A DNA stretch of 52,031 nucleotides from an uncultured Gammaproteobacteria bacterium. Lineage in GTDB: Bacteria; Pseudomonadota; Gammaproteobacteria; Pseudomonadales; Ketobacteraceae. Both the position numbers and the translations under genes were made by a program. Positions 36,779-45,169 of this stretch are shown here, in pieces. Each line of letters starts with the position of its first letter. Position 1 is the stretch's first letter. The DNA is taken from positions 1 to 52,031 of the forward strand of contig CAJXZM010000020.1 in assembly GCA_913063125.1 (NCBI GenBank), given 5' to 3'. The notes under the pieces were generated by a model. The model was not told the origin of the DNA and searched no databases. It saw only the letters and a list, made by a program, of their open reading frames with translations.

Positions 36779-37198
36779 ATGCTACAATCTGTAAATGGCA
36801 GAGACTATATGTCCCGCAAACCTGTTACATTTTCACCAGATACCAATATATTTCAAGCAATCCATGAACTGCTTACCCATAAAGTTTCTGGAGGCACTGT
36901 CGTTAACGATAAAAACGAAGTTGTCGGTGTCATTTCTGAATTCGACTGCCTCAAAGCCATTCTAGATGGAAGCTATTATGGCGAGGTCAACGGAACCGTT
37001 GAACAATACATGACATCAAATGTAGAAACCATCAATGCCGATGCCGACATTTTAGAAGTTGCAAAACGCCTACTGGATGGAAAAAGGCGCCGCCTACCCG
37101 TTATAGAAGACGGGAAATTTGCAGGTCAGTTCAGCATTCGATCAATATTAAAAGCTGTCAAAGATTTTGACGTCCCCATCGACCCAAAGGAAAAGTAG
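36779..37198 (+). CDS. Tandem CBS-domain protein
   Basis: A 139-residue protein made of two CBS motifs and little else: the first around MSRKPVTFSPDTN to GVISEFDCLKAI, the second around MTSNVETINADADILEVA to FSIRSILKAV. Such Bateman modules bind adenosyl nucleotides (AMP, ATP, SAM) and act as energy or ion sensors. The ATG at 36779 sits 4-5 bases after GGAGG; an ATG at 36764 lies before that site and is unlikely. It follows the second tail-anchored receiver by 18 bases and is almost surely cotranscribed with it. It ends 3 bases from the convergent acyltransferase. Confidence 0.88.
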   Translation: MLQSVNGRDYMSRKPVTFSPDTNIFQAIHELLTHKVSGGTVVNDKNEVVGVISEFDCLKAILDGSYYGEVNGTVEQYMTSNVETINADADILEVAKRLLDGKRRRLPVIEDGKFAGQFSIRSILKAVKDFDVPIDPKEK

Positions 37199-37201
37199 GC
37201 A

Positions 37202-38098
37202 TTAGGTAGATGGCAATTCTTGGCGCAAGCGCCCAATATTGTCATCTTTTTGCTGCCACAACGTAGCAACCCAGCGATGAAATAACTTTCGAAACTCAAG
37301 ATCCTCTTCGTAATTCCCTTGCAATAATTCCTCACCTAACTCCAATTGACGAACATCAACAATTACTGTCGACACTTGACCACTTAATAACGACCAAAAC
37401 CCAGGAATCTCACCTTCTGGATAAACAACCGTAACATCTAAGACATGCCTTACCTGCTGACCCATAATTTGCAGCGCAAAAGCGACTCCACCAGCCTTGG
37501 GCCGCAATAAATACCTATACGGCGAAGATTGACGATGACATTTTTCTTCCGTAAAACGCGTACCTTCTAAAAAGTTCATCAAGGATACAGGGATATCTTT
37601 GAACTTTTCACAGGATGCTTTTGTGATTTCAAAGTCAGCCCCCTTACGATGAGGATACTTCTTCAAGTATGCTTTCGAATATCGCTTCATAAAAGGGTAA
37701 TCCAAGGCCCACCAAGCAAGGCCAAGTAACGGCACCCAAACCAGCTCTTTCTTTAAGAAAAATTTAAAGTAAGGGATTTTTCTATTAAAAGTTTGAATAA
37801 GTGCAGGTATGTCTACCCATGACTGGTGATTGCTGATAATCATATAAGATTTGCTGGAATCAAGGTTCTCCGCGCCCCTAATATCCCAGCGGGTTGACGT
37901 TGTGAATGCAAAGATCCATTTGCACACTTCAGCCCAACTCTCTGCAATCAAAACAATAGCAGCAGAACAATGCTTACGGAATATGGGTAAAGGAATAACA
38001 ACTTTAAGCAAAGCCATCAACGTCAAAGGAATCATTCCAATAACGGTATTTAGCAACACCAATGTTGACGTCAATAACCCTATAATTAAGGACTGCAT
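37202..38098 (-). CDS. PlsC/YihG-like lysophospholipid acyltransferase
   Basis: A 298-residue membrane acyltransferase. The N-terminus is hydrophobic (IIGLLTSTLVLLNTVIGMIP). Catalytic motif I is NHQSWVDI (His-x4-Asp), and motif III FLEGTRFT binds the glycerol-phosphate part. Length and order match the YihG branch of 1-acylglycerol-3-phosphate acyltransferases, which adds the second acyl chain during phospholipid synthesis or remodelling. I choose the ATG at 38098; a GTG at 38116 is in frame and neither start has a clear ribosome-binding site. It is transcribed in the same direction as hptB but lies beyond a hairpin, so it is probably a separate unit. Confidence 0.88.
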   Translation of the reverse strand: MQSLIIGLLTSTLVLLNTVIGMIPLTLMALLKVVIPLPIFRKHCSAAIVLIAESWAEVCKWIFAFTTSTRWDIRGAENLDSSKSYMIISNHQSWVDIPALIQTFNRKIPYFKFFLKKELVWVPLLGLAWWALDYPFMKRYSKAYLKKYPHRKGADFEITKASCEKFKDIPVSLMNFLEGTRFTEEKCHRQSSPYRYLLRPKAGGVAFALQIMGQQVRHVLDVTVVYPEGEIPGFWSLLSGQVSTVIVDVRQLELGEELLQGNYEEDLEFRKLFHRWVATLWQQKDDNIGRLRQELPST

Positions 38099-38261
38099 AT
38101 TATAATAACCCGACACTTAAAACGAGAAGTATACCTAATGTGAAAAAAGACAACAAATAAGAGAAGGTGACATAGAGCCGTAGAATGTAAAAACCATAAA
38201 ACTCTGTCACAAAAGATCGTCGCCTAACAGAGCACGGAGAAGACTAGCTGAGTATGATGAA

Positions 38262-38285
38262 GTGGGAAGGCTATGCCCTTCCCAC
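38262..38285 (-). terminator. Hairpin ending the hsbA-hsbR-hptB unit
   Basis: GTGGGAAGG (38262-38270) and CCTTCCCAC (38277-38285) form a perfect 9-bp stem with a 6-base loop, starting one base after the hptB stop codon on the minus strand. The following minus-strand bases are only moderately T-rich. Position and stability make it the likely end of the whole motility transcript. Confidence 0.65.
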
Positions 38286-38286
38286 A

Positions 38287-38634
38287 TTAAATTCGATTCA
38301 ACAAAATATCTTTGACAACCAGAAACTCAACCTTTAAGGCCTCATAAACTTCCGGAGCACCAGAAACATCCCCATCTTTACCCATAGCCTCCAATTGACG
38401 AGCTATTTCTGATAACGACGTCGCACATACATTACCAGAACTACCCTTTATGCTATGAGCAACTTGTCGCAATGCTTCTGCATCTCCTCCAGAGATAATG
38501 CTACCGATTTCTTCGACCTTTGCTTCAGAGTCAGCAATAAAAGTATCCAATAACATCTGAAAATCTTCTTCCATAATGTCTTTCAGATCTTCTAATGACT
38601 CCATATCAAAATGGTCTTCGGGGTTACCTGACAT
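38287..38634 (-). CDS. hptB: Histidine phosphotransfer protein HptB
   Basis: A 115-residue Hpt protein; phospho-accepting His60 lies in VAHSIKGSSGN, the standard Hpt motif. In Pseudomonas aeruginosa HptB relays phosphate from hybrid kinases to HsbR, controlling the balance between swimming and biofilm growth. The gene order here (hsbA, hsbR, hptB, same strand) is the Pseudomonas order, which supports the name. The gap to hsbR is 51 bases, and a hairpin follows directly. No hybrid kinase is encoded in the window, so its input must come from elsewhere. Confidence 0.88.
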   Translation of the reverse strand: MSGNPEDHFDMESLEDLKDIMEEDFQMLLDTFIADSEAKVEEIGSIISGGDAEALRQVAHSIKGSSGNVCATSLSEIARQLEAMGKDGDVSGAPEVYEALKVEFLVVKDILLNRI

Positions 38635-38685
38635 ATCTAATACCCTAATTTCTTGATTTATACACGTATTTTAAGCTTATATTTG

Positions 38686-40431
38686 CTAACCATCAAAGCT
38701 CCAAACAAAAACCACTTCAACCTGATTGCCATTACCTAAGTACCGTATCGATTCACACATCGTATTAATCAACGGAATCCCTCGACCACTATACCCCTCG
38801 GTTTTGTGGTTATCATCCTTATCACCATGATCAAACCCTGGGCCAGTATCCTGAACTCGAATAGTAAGTCGACCGCCATTCTCCCACGGCTTATGATCTA
38901 GATGAAAGGTCACCGACCCCACATCCAACTCATTCAACCTAGACACCCGCTGCCCATAGTACTCGGCAAAACCCGTTGGAGAAGCTTTCAGGTCAGACTC
39001 AAGGCCCAACACACCATGCTCTAGAGCGTTAGAGTACAACTCCGCAAGTATTGTGTAGATTTTTCCGCTGTGAGGGCGTAACCCAGGCACTTCCATTAAC
39101 AAATGTGTTAAAAGAGGTAATGGGTTAAACTCCTTAAGTGTTAGCGGCCTCAACTCATAGCTCATCGCCCAGTCAGGAGGCCCACCAATCAAACTTCGTG
39201 AGTCACTCTCACTGAAATATTCGCCCAAATCTTCTTCTGCAACCATGATGGCTTCAACAATCGTGTGATCGTCATCTTGCTCAGCATGGTTAGTATATTC
39301 AGCAACCGCTTCAATTAATTCATCAAAGAATTTCTCAGGATCGTTATTGTCTTCAAAAGCCTTTCTAACACCTTCTTCGGCAAACATTTCCTCTTTCTCG
39401 TTCACCTCTTCAAAAATGCCGTCAGACCACATGTAAAAACGATCACCTTGAGACATCGGAATAACACGAGTCTCAGTACTGAATTTGTCTCCACTAAGAA
39501 CGCCTAATGGCAAATTTTGAGAACGAAAGTTTTCTAATGTCCCATCCTTGCGATAAACGAAAACATCCGGCAATCCGCCTAACCAAAACTCGGCTGTTTC
39601 GTTGCGAAAGCTAAAGTCCACTAGACATGTGCAACAAAACACACCCACTGGCAATATGCGCTTTAGTTTATTATTAATCTCTCGCAAAATATCTTGTAAT
39701 GAGAAGCCCTTTTGAGCCATCCCATAAAATATTTCGGATACCGGCATTGCACCAATAGCAGCAGGTAATCCATGCCCCGTAAAATCGCCTAAGAAAACAA
39801 ACATACCACCATTCGGCTTTCTAGCAGCCAACACCAAATCACCGTTAAACACGGCCATAGGCGATAACAAATATTTAATATTTGGGGCGTCTACACAGCC
39901 AGAATGGGCAATATTATCAAACACCACTTTTGCAACTTCCTGCTCATGGATCAAGTGGTCGTGATGTTTAATTATTTTGTCGCGCTGATCTTGCACTGTT
40001 TCATGCAAGCGGCGCATACGAGCAAATGCCTGAATTTTTGCCTTCAGAATGATTCGATTATACGGCTTGCTTAAAAAGTCGTGTCCGCCTGCCGCAAGGC
40101 AGTCGGCCAACGAAGCCGCATCTTTAAGAGATGTTAAAAATATGATGGGAACTAAGTTGTCCCCCGCCAATTCTGTAATCACCCTTGCCGCTTCGAACCC
40201 GTCAACATTAGGCATTAAAGCATCAAGCAAGATAAGATCAGGAGACTCCTTCTTGAACGCATCGATCGCTTCTTGACCATCACATGCAGTATATACAGTA
40301 TGACCTTCTTTACGAACAATGGTTTTAAGGATTAAGCGGTCAGAATCATTATCATCCGCAATTAATATCCTAAGTGTTTCGTCGTTAGCTTCTACCAATT
40401 CTTTCTCTGATTTTTTGTCCATTACGCACAT
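38686..40431 (-). CDS. hsbR: HsbR: receiver, PP2C phosphatase and anti-sigma-type kinase
   Basis: A 581-residue three-domain switch protein. The receiver (about 20-140) has phospho-acceptor Asp70 (LLDALMPNVDG) and Lys in SKPYN. A SpoIIE/PP2C phosphatase (about 190-405) has the metal-binding Asp residues of GDFTGHGLPAA, WSDGIFE and DDDHT. A C-terminal HATPase domain (about 430-580) has the N-box ELYSNALEHG, G1 DTGPGF and G2 GYSGRGIPL. Unphosphorylated HsbR phosphorylates HsbA through the kinase domain; phosphorylation by HptB activates its phosphatase (known from P. aeruginosa). All catalytic residues appear intact. An internal ATG at 40422 is an alternative start. Confidence 0.92.
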   Translation of the reverse strand: MCVMDKKSEKELVEANDETLRILIADDNDSDRLILKTIVRKEGHTVYTACDGQEAIDAFKKESPDLILLDALMPNVDGFEAARVITELAGDNLVPIIFLTSLKDAASLADCLAAGGHDFLSKPYNRIILKAKIQAFARMRRLHETVQDQRDKIIKHHDHLIHEQEVAKVVFDNIAHSGCVDAPNIKYLLSPMAVFNGDLVLAARKPNGGMFVFLGDFTGHGLPAAIGAMPVSEIFYGMAQKGFSLQDILREINNKLKRILPVGVFCCTCLVDFSFRNETAEFWLGGLPDVFVYRKDGTLENFRSQNLPLGVLSGDKFSTETRVIPMSQGDRFYMWSDGIFEEVNEKEEMFAEEGVRKAFEDNNDPEKFFDELIEAVAEYTNHAEQDDDHTIVEAIMVAEEDLGEYFSESDSRSLIGGPPDWAMSYELRPLTLKEFNPLPLLTHLLMEVPGLRPHSGKIYTILAELYSNALEHGVLGLESDLKASPTGFAEYYGQRVSRLNELDVGSVTFHLDHKPWENGGRLTIRVQDTGPGFDHGDKDDNHKTEGYSGRGIPLINTMCESIRYLGNGNQVEVVFVWSFDG

Positions 40432-40492
40432 CCCAACACTCTAATTACACTGAAACAATTCCAATTCATTAAAGCGTGGGCCGATTGTTGGA

Positions 40493-40795
40493 TTACTTAA
40501 TAGCGAACAGCTGTTCGAAATTAGAAATGGTAAGGATCTTTTTAACATCAGGGTTGCAGTTTATGATCTCAATATTTGAGTTATCACCACCTGCATGATC
40601 TCTTAACAGCAAAAGCATACCCAATGCAGAACTATCCAAGTACGTGGTTTCTTTCATATCCACCACATACCCTTTAGGATCATCGGATGTTTTCTCATAG
40701 GCATCGCGAAATTCCTGATGAGCACTGAAATCAAATCGTCCCTGGATCTTAATGGTCAATTCACCAGCGGACCCTTCAGAAGACCATATAGCCAT
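40493..40795 (-). CDS. hsbA: HsbA: STAS-domain anti-sigma factor antagonist
   Basis: A 100-residue STAS protein, substrate of HsbR. Ser56 in TYLDSSALGML is at the regulated phosphoserine position; GRFDFSAHQEFRDAY and the C-terminal ILTISNFEQLF match HsbA closely. In P. aeruginosa, HsbA binds the anti-sigma factor FlgM or the diguanylate cyclase HsbD depending on phosphorylation, so choosing motility or biofilm. Neither FlgM nor HsbD is in this window. A good GAGGTG ribosome-binding site precedes the ATG, and the 138-base leader carries a repeat cluster. The gap to hsbR is 61 bases. Confidence 0.9.
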   Translation of the reverse strand: MAIWSSEGSAGELTIKIQGRFDFSAHQEFRDAYEKTSDDPKGYVVDMKETTYLDSSALGMLLLLRDHAGGDNSNIEIINCNPDVKKILTISNFEQLFAIK

Positions 40796-40823
40796 TATTA
40801 CACCTCAAGACATAGTTATATAC

Positions 40824-40882
40824 TGTGAACATCTACCATTGTAGATGTTACTTTATTAAATTCACAAACTTGTGAACATCTA
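40824..40882 (-). promoter_or_regulatory. Repeat cluster in the hsbA leader (candidate operator)
   Basis: Three overlapping symmetries lie between the MCP-like gene and hsbA. TGTGAACATCTA occurs twice as a direct repeat (40824-40835 and 40871-40882). AACATCTAC (40828-40836) and GTAGATGTT (40841-40849) form a perfect 9-bp inverted repeat. TTCACAA/TTGTGAA (40861-40876) forms a 7-bp palindrome with a 2-base centre. The half-site shared by all is close to GTGAACATC. Such density in a 59-base leader suggests binding of a dimeric regulator, or an RNA hairpin near the hsbA start. Confidence 0.55.
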
Positions 40883-40933
40883 AATTACACTCTTAATACT
40901 GAGCATAGACCAAAATATTACGTCACGTAAATA

Positions 40934-41851
40934 TTAAGAGATAATTTCATTCATTTTATCGTGCTGATCCACAAATTGTAAGAATCCTTCATGAATTTCA
41001 ACAAGTTGCTGACGATCTAAGTGCTCAGACAAGCTCAAAAGTTGAACATCTGCGGTTAAATTTTCAGCAATATGCAAAAGTGACTGCAGGGTATCACGCA
41101 AACCCGATATCACTCTTCTAATTGTCTCCCCCAGCTGCAGCCAGCGAACATCTAATTGAGAGGTCGATTCGTAGGTTTGATGAATCTCATCCAATATTCG
41201 TAAACAAGCAGCAACACTTGCATGGAACGCGCTACAGCGCACACTTGTCAAGGAATACCCTGAAATATCATCTAGTTCCGCCTCAATCCAGGACAGCGCA
41301 GCATTTTCTGGCAAAAAATCCACATTCGACAAGCTGCTTGTCAATCCTTGAATTAAATTTGAAAGCCGCAATAAATCATGCTTCGCACGCTCGCTAATTC
41401 CAACCAAGTCTTTGGACACCGAAACAAAGCCACGCCCTACCTCACCACAACGAACTGCTGATATCATCGCATTCACTGCCAATAGCTCAGTATTCTTCGC
41501 GAAGTCACCGGCTTGATCCACCCGGTCATCCATGCGCTCAAGCATCACTAAAGTGTTCGTTATATGTGCGGCAAGCATTCTCGTCGATTCGTTCATGCTT
41601 ACAAGCAACCGAAAATAATACTTTTCAACATCTGAGAAATGTCGCTGTTCCATCACCCTTTCCTCTTCGGAAATTAAGCGAGGCTCAGTCACCAATTTCA
41701 CGGTTCGACGATACGCGGTAAACATCCAGATACCGTAAGAACCCGAAATTAACAATATAAGATACAACGGGGCTTCTGCAACAAAACACCCCACAACCGT
41801 TAAGCTTGAAAAAGCCAATGCCACACCATAACGAGGAAAAAATGATCTCAA
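40934..41851 (-). CDS. Minimal membrane-anchored MCP-like signalling protein
   Basis: A 305-residue protein with two closely spaced hydrophobic helices (about 8-26 and 29-46) and no room for a periplasmic sensor. A helical region follows whose centre (about 123-156, LLAVNAMISAVRCGEVGRGF then VSVSKDLVGISERA) matches the hairpin tip of chemoreceptors that contacts CheA and CheW. HAMP domain and long methylation helices are missing or very short. It starts with TTG 7 bases after the cheB stop, with GGGG upstream, so it belongs to the che unit. It could be a stripped receptor, a structural partner of the array, or a sensor of an intracellular cue. Confidence 0.78.
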   Translation of the reverse strand: MRSFFPRYGVALAFSSLTVVGCFVAEAPLYLILLISGSYGIWMFTAYRRTVKLVTEPRLISEEERVMEQRHFSDVEKYYFRLLVSMNESTRMLAAHITNTLVMLERMDDRVDQAGDFAKNTELLAVNAMISAVRCGEVGRGFVSVSKDLVGISERAKHDLLRLSNLIQGLTSSLSNVDFLPENAALSWIEAELDDISGYSLTSVRCSAFHASVAACLRILDEIHQTYESTSQLDVRWLQLGETIRRVISGLRDTLQSLLHIAENLTADVQLLSLSEHLDRQQLVEIHEGFLQFVDQHDKMNEIIS

Positions 41852-41858
41852 ACGGTAT

Positions 41859-42947
41859 TTACCCCGTAGATTTTATCGAACCTTTATCAACGCGCCGATT
41901 CGTTAACGCCAATAAACGTTCAGGAACTTTCAGCAACGGCTTCATTTCATTATGGCCATTTATTTTGAATACTGCACCCGGCATCCCCCAAACCACACTG
42001 CTTTCTTCATCTTGTATGATGGTATGGCAGCCAAATTCTTTCATACGCAACATTGAATCAGCACCATCAGCACCCATGCCCGTTAACATAACCGCTACGG
42101 TATTTTTAAGACCACAGGCTATTATTGAATCAAACATAACCTCAACAGAAGGTTTGTGTCGATTTACATCGTCTCCCTCCTGCAATGCAGTAATCAATCC
42201 ATTACTGGTTTTTTTAACCAACAGATGCTTCCCCCCCGGTGCTATATATACATGACCCGGCATTAGTTTTTGATTGGCTACTGCTTCGTGAACAATCATT
42301 GAACAGGTGGTATTCATTCGAGCAGCATAACTTGCACTAAATTTTTCTGGAATATGCTGTGTAACAACGATCGGCGGGCAATTGGCAGGTAATCGCAACA
42401 GAACGTCTTTAATCGCTTCAGTCCCACCTGTTGATGCACCTATCGCAATAATCTGCCCCACACGCGGAGCGTAATCATTGACCTTCTGAATTGCTTTGAC
42501 TTTTTCTGTACTGGTTTTTTGAGAACGGCGTTCCAGCTCCCTCACATTGGCTTTTAATGACGCTCGTATTTTCGAGGTAACATCTGCAGCATACTTTTCT
42601 AGGCCTTTACCCAGATTTTCTTTAGGCTTTGGCACAAAATCAAAAGCACCAATGTCCAGTGACTCCATCGTTATCGCCGCGCCAGCCTCCGTCAACGTAG
42701 AAATCATAATCACCGGCATAGGCCGCAAACGCATGATGTTACGTAAAAAAGTAATTCCATCCATGCGAGGCATTTCTATATCCAACGTAATCACATCTGG
42801 GTTAAGATGTTTGATTTTATCCCGAGCAATAATCGGATCTGCGGCAGTCCCTACTACCTCCATATCATCTTCAGCATTAATCATCTGTTTTAACAACTGA
42901 CGAATCACCATTGAATCATCAACCACCAAGACTTTTATCTTTCCCAC
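41859..42947 (-). CDS. cheB: Chemotaxis response regulator / protein-glutamate methylesterase CheB
   Basis: Removes methyl groups from chemoreceptors and deamidates Gln residues, under control of CheA. The 362-residue protein has an N-terminal receiver (Asp10-Asp11, phospho-acceptor Asp56 in TLDIEMPRMDG) and a C-terminal esterase. Its catalytic Ser is in GASTGGTEAI, His in VTQHIPEKF, and Asp in TGMGADGADSM. The start is GTG at 42947, 8 bases after TTAGGAG. It follows cheD by 39 bases, and the MCP-like gene begins 7 bases after its stop. Confidence 0.96.
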   Translation of the reverse strand: MGKIKVLVVDDSMVIRQLLKQMINAEDDMEVVGTAADPIIARDKIKHLNPDVITLDIEMPRMDGITFLRNIMRLRPMPVIMISTLTEAGAAITMESLDIGAFDFVPKPKENLGKGLEKYAADVTSKIRASLKANVRELERRSQKTSTEKVKAIQKVNDYAPRVGQIIAIGASTGGTEAIKDVLLRLPANCPPIVVTQHIPEKFSASYAARMNTTCSMIVHEAVANQKLMPGHVYIAPGGKHLLVKKTSNGLITALQEGDDVNRHKPSVEVMFDSIIACGLKNTVAVMLTGMGADGADSMLRMKEFGCHTIIQDEESSVVWGMPGAVFKINGHNEMKPLLKVPERLLALTNRRVDKGSIKSTG

Positions 42948-42986
42948 GCTACACTCCTAACATTCACCCAACCATCAATTACCTCA

Positions 42987-43655
42987 TCAAAACAACTCAA
43001 TTTCACCCTGAGTAGATTTTTGATTAATCGATTTTGCGTAATCATTTTCACGGTCAAACACCACGGTATTCCGGGTCGTTTTTAATTTTCTAACCTTTAC
43101 CGATCCGGTGTCAGAAAAATACAATACTTTTCGAGGAAATTCTCCCCCCAGGTCTTGCACTGCAATTTTTATATTTTCTTGATCTAAATAATGCAGAATA
43201 AAATCAATATTTTTTTGACCTACATCCATTTTATTCATCCCTGCGAGAACTTTCCCCCCACCAAACAACTTAACTTCTAGATTCTTTCGAATGCCACCGT
43301 TTTTTAACACTTCATTAATAAGAAATTCCATGGCCCAGTTACCGTATCGGGCAGCATCACTTAACTCGGGATTAATGCCTGCTCTTTCTGCATGTTGTAC
43401 CGGAAGCATAAAATGATTCATACCCCCAACCCCATTTATTGGATCCCGAACACAAGCAGACACACAAGACCCTAGTACTGTAACAACCATTTCACCAGCT
43501 TTACTAACATATAACTGGCCTGGCAAAATCTTTGCTGCATGCACGCCAAGGCGTTTATCCCAATAACGGTTAATATGTTCAAAACCGTTAAGAGCTTGGG
43601 GGACGGGGGGCGGATCGCCACCATGATCAGTTGGTTTTAACCCCGCAGTACTCAT
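42987..43655 (-). CDS. cheD: Chemoreceptor glutamine deamidase CheD
   Basis: Deamidates specific Gln residues of chemoreceptors and, in some bacteria, interacts with CheC. The 222-residue protein keeps the catalytic Cys and His: VTVLGSCVSACVRDP and GGMNHFMLP. It is longer than the usual 160-200, with an N-terminal extension of roughly 40 residues (HGGDPPPVPQALNGFEHINR). No cheC is present. Its ATG overlaps the cheR stop by 4 bases, which indicates translational coupling. Confidence 0.93.
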   Translation of the reverse strand: MSTAGLKPTDHGGDPPPVPQALNGFEHINRYWDKRLGVHAAKILPGQLYVSKAGEMVVTVLGSCVSACVRDPINGVGGMNHFMLPVQHAERAGINPELSDAARYGNWAMEFLINEVLKNGGIRKNLEVKLFGGGKVLAGMNKMDVGQKNIDFILHYLDQENIKIAVQDLGGEFPRKVLYFSDTGSVKVRKLKTTRNTVVFDRENDYAKSINQKSTQGEIELF

Positions 43656-44539
43656 GATATTTTCCTATAAATAGTACGCCCCAGGGATTCAAATCGTTTT
43701 GTAACACCGTGCAGCGTTTCTGAATGCCCAATGAACAAATATCCATTCGGCTTTAACATTTCGGCATAACGATCAAAAAGTTCCCTCTGAGTATCTTTAC
43801 TGAAATAAATCACCACATTTCGGCAAAAGATAACATCAAACTTCCCTTTCATTGGCCAATCGCCCAAAAGGTTAAGTCGATTAAACGTAATATACTTTTT
43901 CAAATGAGAGGACATTTCATAAGCGAAACCTCGGCCCGAGGCAGGCACGACTTCGTTAAAGTTTTTTTTCAATATTGGAGCAGGAAGCCCATCCACACGA
44001 TCTGGAACATACACCCCAGCTTTTCCGTGTGAAACAACATTGGTATCTAGATCTGTCGCTAAAATCTTTACATCCCAACCTTTAACATCAGAGAAACCCT
44101 CATGGAGTGTCATTGCCAGAGAATAAGGCTCCTCTCCCGAGGAACAACCGGCAGACCATATTCGGATTTTTTTTGAAACTGAATTTTTTGATTTAACCTC
44201 AGGAATAACAGTATCTTTTAAATAATCAAAATGATGATTTTCCCGAAAAAAAGAGGTTAGATTAGTTGTTATTGCATTAATAAAATCGGTCATTTCTTCT
44301 TGTTGATGACTCTTCAAATAGTCACAGTATTCTGCAAATGTTCGTAAATTCAAAGAGCGTATCCGCCGAACAATACGGCTATATATCATATCTCTTTTAT
44401 GCTTCCCTAACTGGATCCCCGTTTTCTCATTCGCCAGACGCGCGATGAATTCAAAATCCGAGTCCATCATTGGAAACTCACGATTTGAAAAGCTGTTGCC
44501 TTTTGCATCCACGTTTTTTATGGCTTTTAATGTTTGCAT
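43652..44539 (-). CDS. cheR: Chemotaxis methyltransferase CheR
   Basis: Uses S-adenosylmethionine to methylate receptor Glu residues. The 295-residue protein has the N-terminal helical CheR domain (TGIQLGKHKRDMIYSRI) and the SAM-binding domain with IWSAGCSSGEEPYSLAM, CRNVVIYF and GHSETL. The beta-subdomain insertion that docks on receptor pentapeptides is present in shape. The first ATG (44539) lacks a clear ribosome-binding site; a shorter start at 44470 (MMDSDFEF) is nearer the family N-terminus. Coupled to cheD by a 4-base overlap. Confidence 0.96.
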   Translation of the reverse strand: MQTLKAIKNVDAKGNSFSNREFPMMDSDFEFIARLANEKTGIQLGKHKRDMIYSRIVRRIRSLNLRTFAEYCDYLKSHQQEEMTDFINAITTNLTSFFRENHHFDYLKDTVIPEVKSKNSVSKKIRIWSAGCSSGEEPYSLAMTLHEGFSDVKGWDVKILATDLDTNVVSHGKAGVYVPDRVDGLPAPILKKNFNEVVPASGRGFAYEMSSHLKKYITFNRLNLLGDWPMKGKFDVIFCRNVVIYFSKDTQRELFDRYAEMLKPNGYLFIGHSETLHGVTKRFESLGRTIYRKIS

Positions 44540-44592
44540 AATGACGCTAACAATCCATTTTCATAATAATCTACAGATGATATAAACGGGTC

Positions 44593-45135
44593 TTAGTGTA
44601 CAACCTTAAGTTCTTCTGGATCGCGCATATCACTTTCCAACAAAGCATCGATATCAAGAATTATAATCATCTTTTCATCTACGGAAGCCAACCCTCGAAT
44701 ATAGTTTGTATTCACATGATCTCCTAAATCCGGGGCCGTTTTCATGTCATCCAGTGATAACCCGTACACATCACTTACTGCATCAACAACGATACCCATG
44801 ATCCGCTCACCATCATCAAACGCCACACGCAACACGATCACAACCGTAAGCGGACTGTACTCAACATTATCTAGATTAAACTTAGCTCTAAGATCAACAA
44901 TAGGAACAATGATTCCTCGAAGATTAACCACGCCTCTTATATGCGCAGGTGAATTAGGTACAGGTGTAACAGGTTCCCATCCCCTAATTTCTTGCACACT
45001 AAGGATATCAACACCATATTCTTCTTCGTTCATAATAAACGTTAGATACTGTTCGAGATTTTCATCCTCCACTAGCGTATTACCACCAATTTTTTCATCG
45101 GAATCTTCTAGAGATGATTTTTCTGCTAATGTCAT
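44593..45135 (-). CDS. cheW: Chemotaxis coupling protein CheW
   Basis: Scaffold joining chemoreceptors and CheA. The SH3-like CheW fold is clear: YLTFIMNEEEYGVDILSVQE, IRGVVNLRGIIVPIVDLR (the conserved NLRG) and GIVVDAVSDVYGL. The 180-residue length is above the usual 150-165 because of an acidic N-terminal extension of about 25 residues. I start at the ATG at 45135, about 7 bases after AGAGAG; an ATG at 45153 has no such site. It follows cheA by 34 bases. Confidence 0.95.
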   Translation of the reverse strand: MTLAEKSSLEDSDEKIGGNTLVEDENLEQYLTFIMNEEEYGVDILSVQEIRGWEPVTPVPNSPAHIRGVVNLRGIIVPIVDLRAKFNLDNVEYSPLTVVIVLRVAFDDGERIMGIVVDAVSDVYGLSLDDMKTAPDLGDHVNTNYIRGLASVDEKMIIILDIDALLESDMRDPEELKVVH

Positions 45136-45169
45136 ATTCGACTCTCTTTGCATCTATTTTACGAATCAG

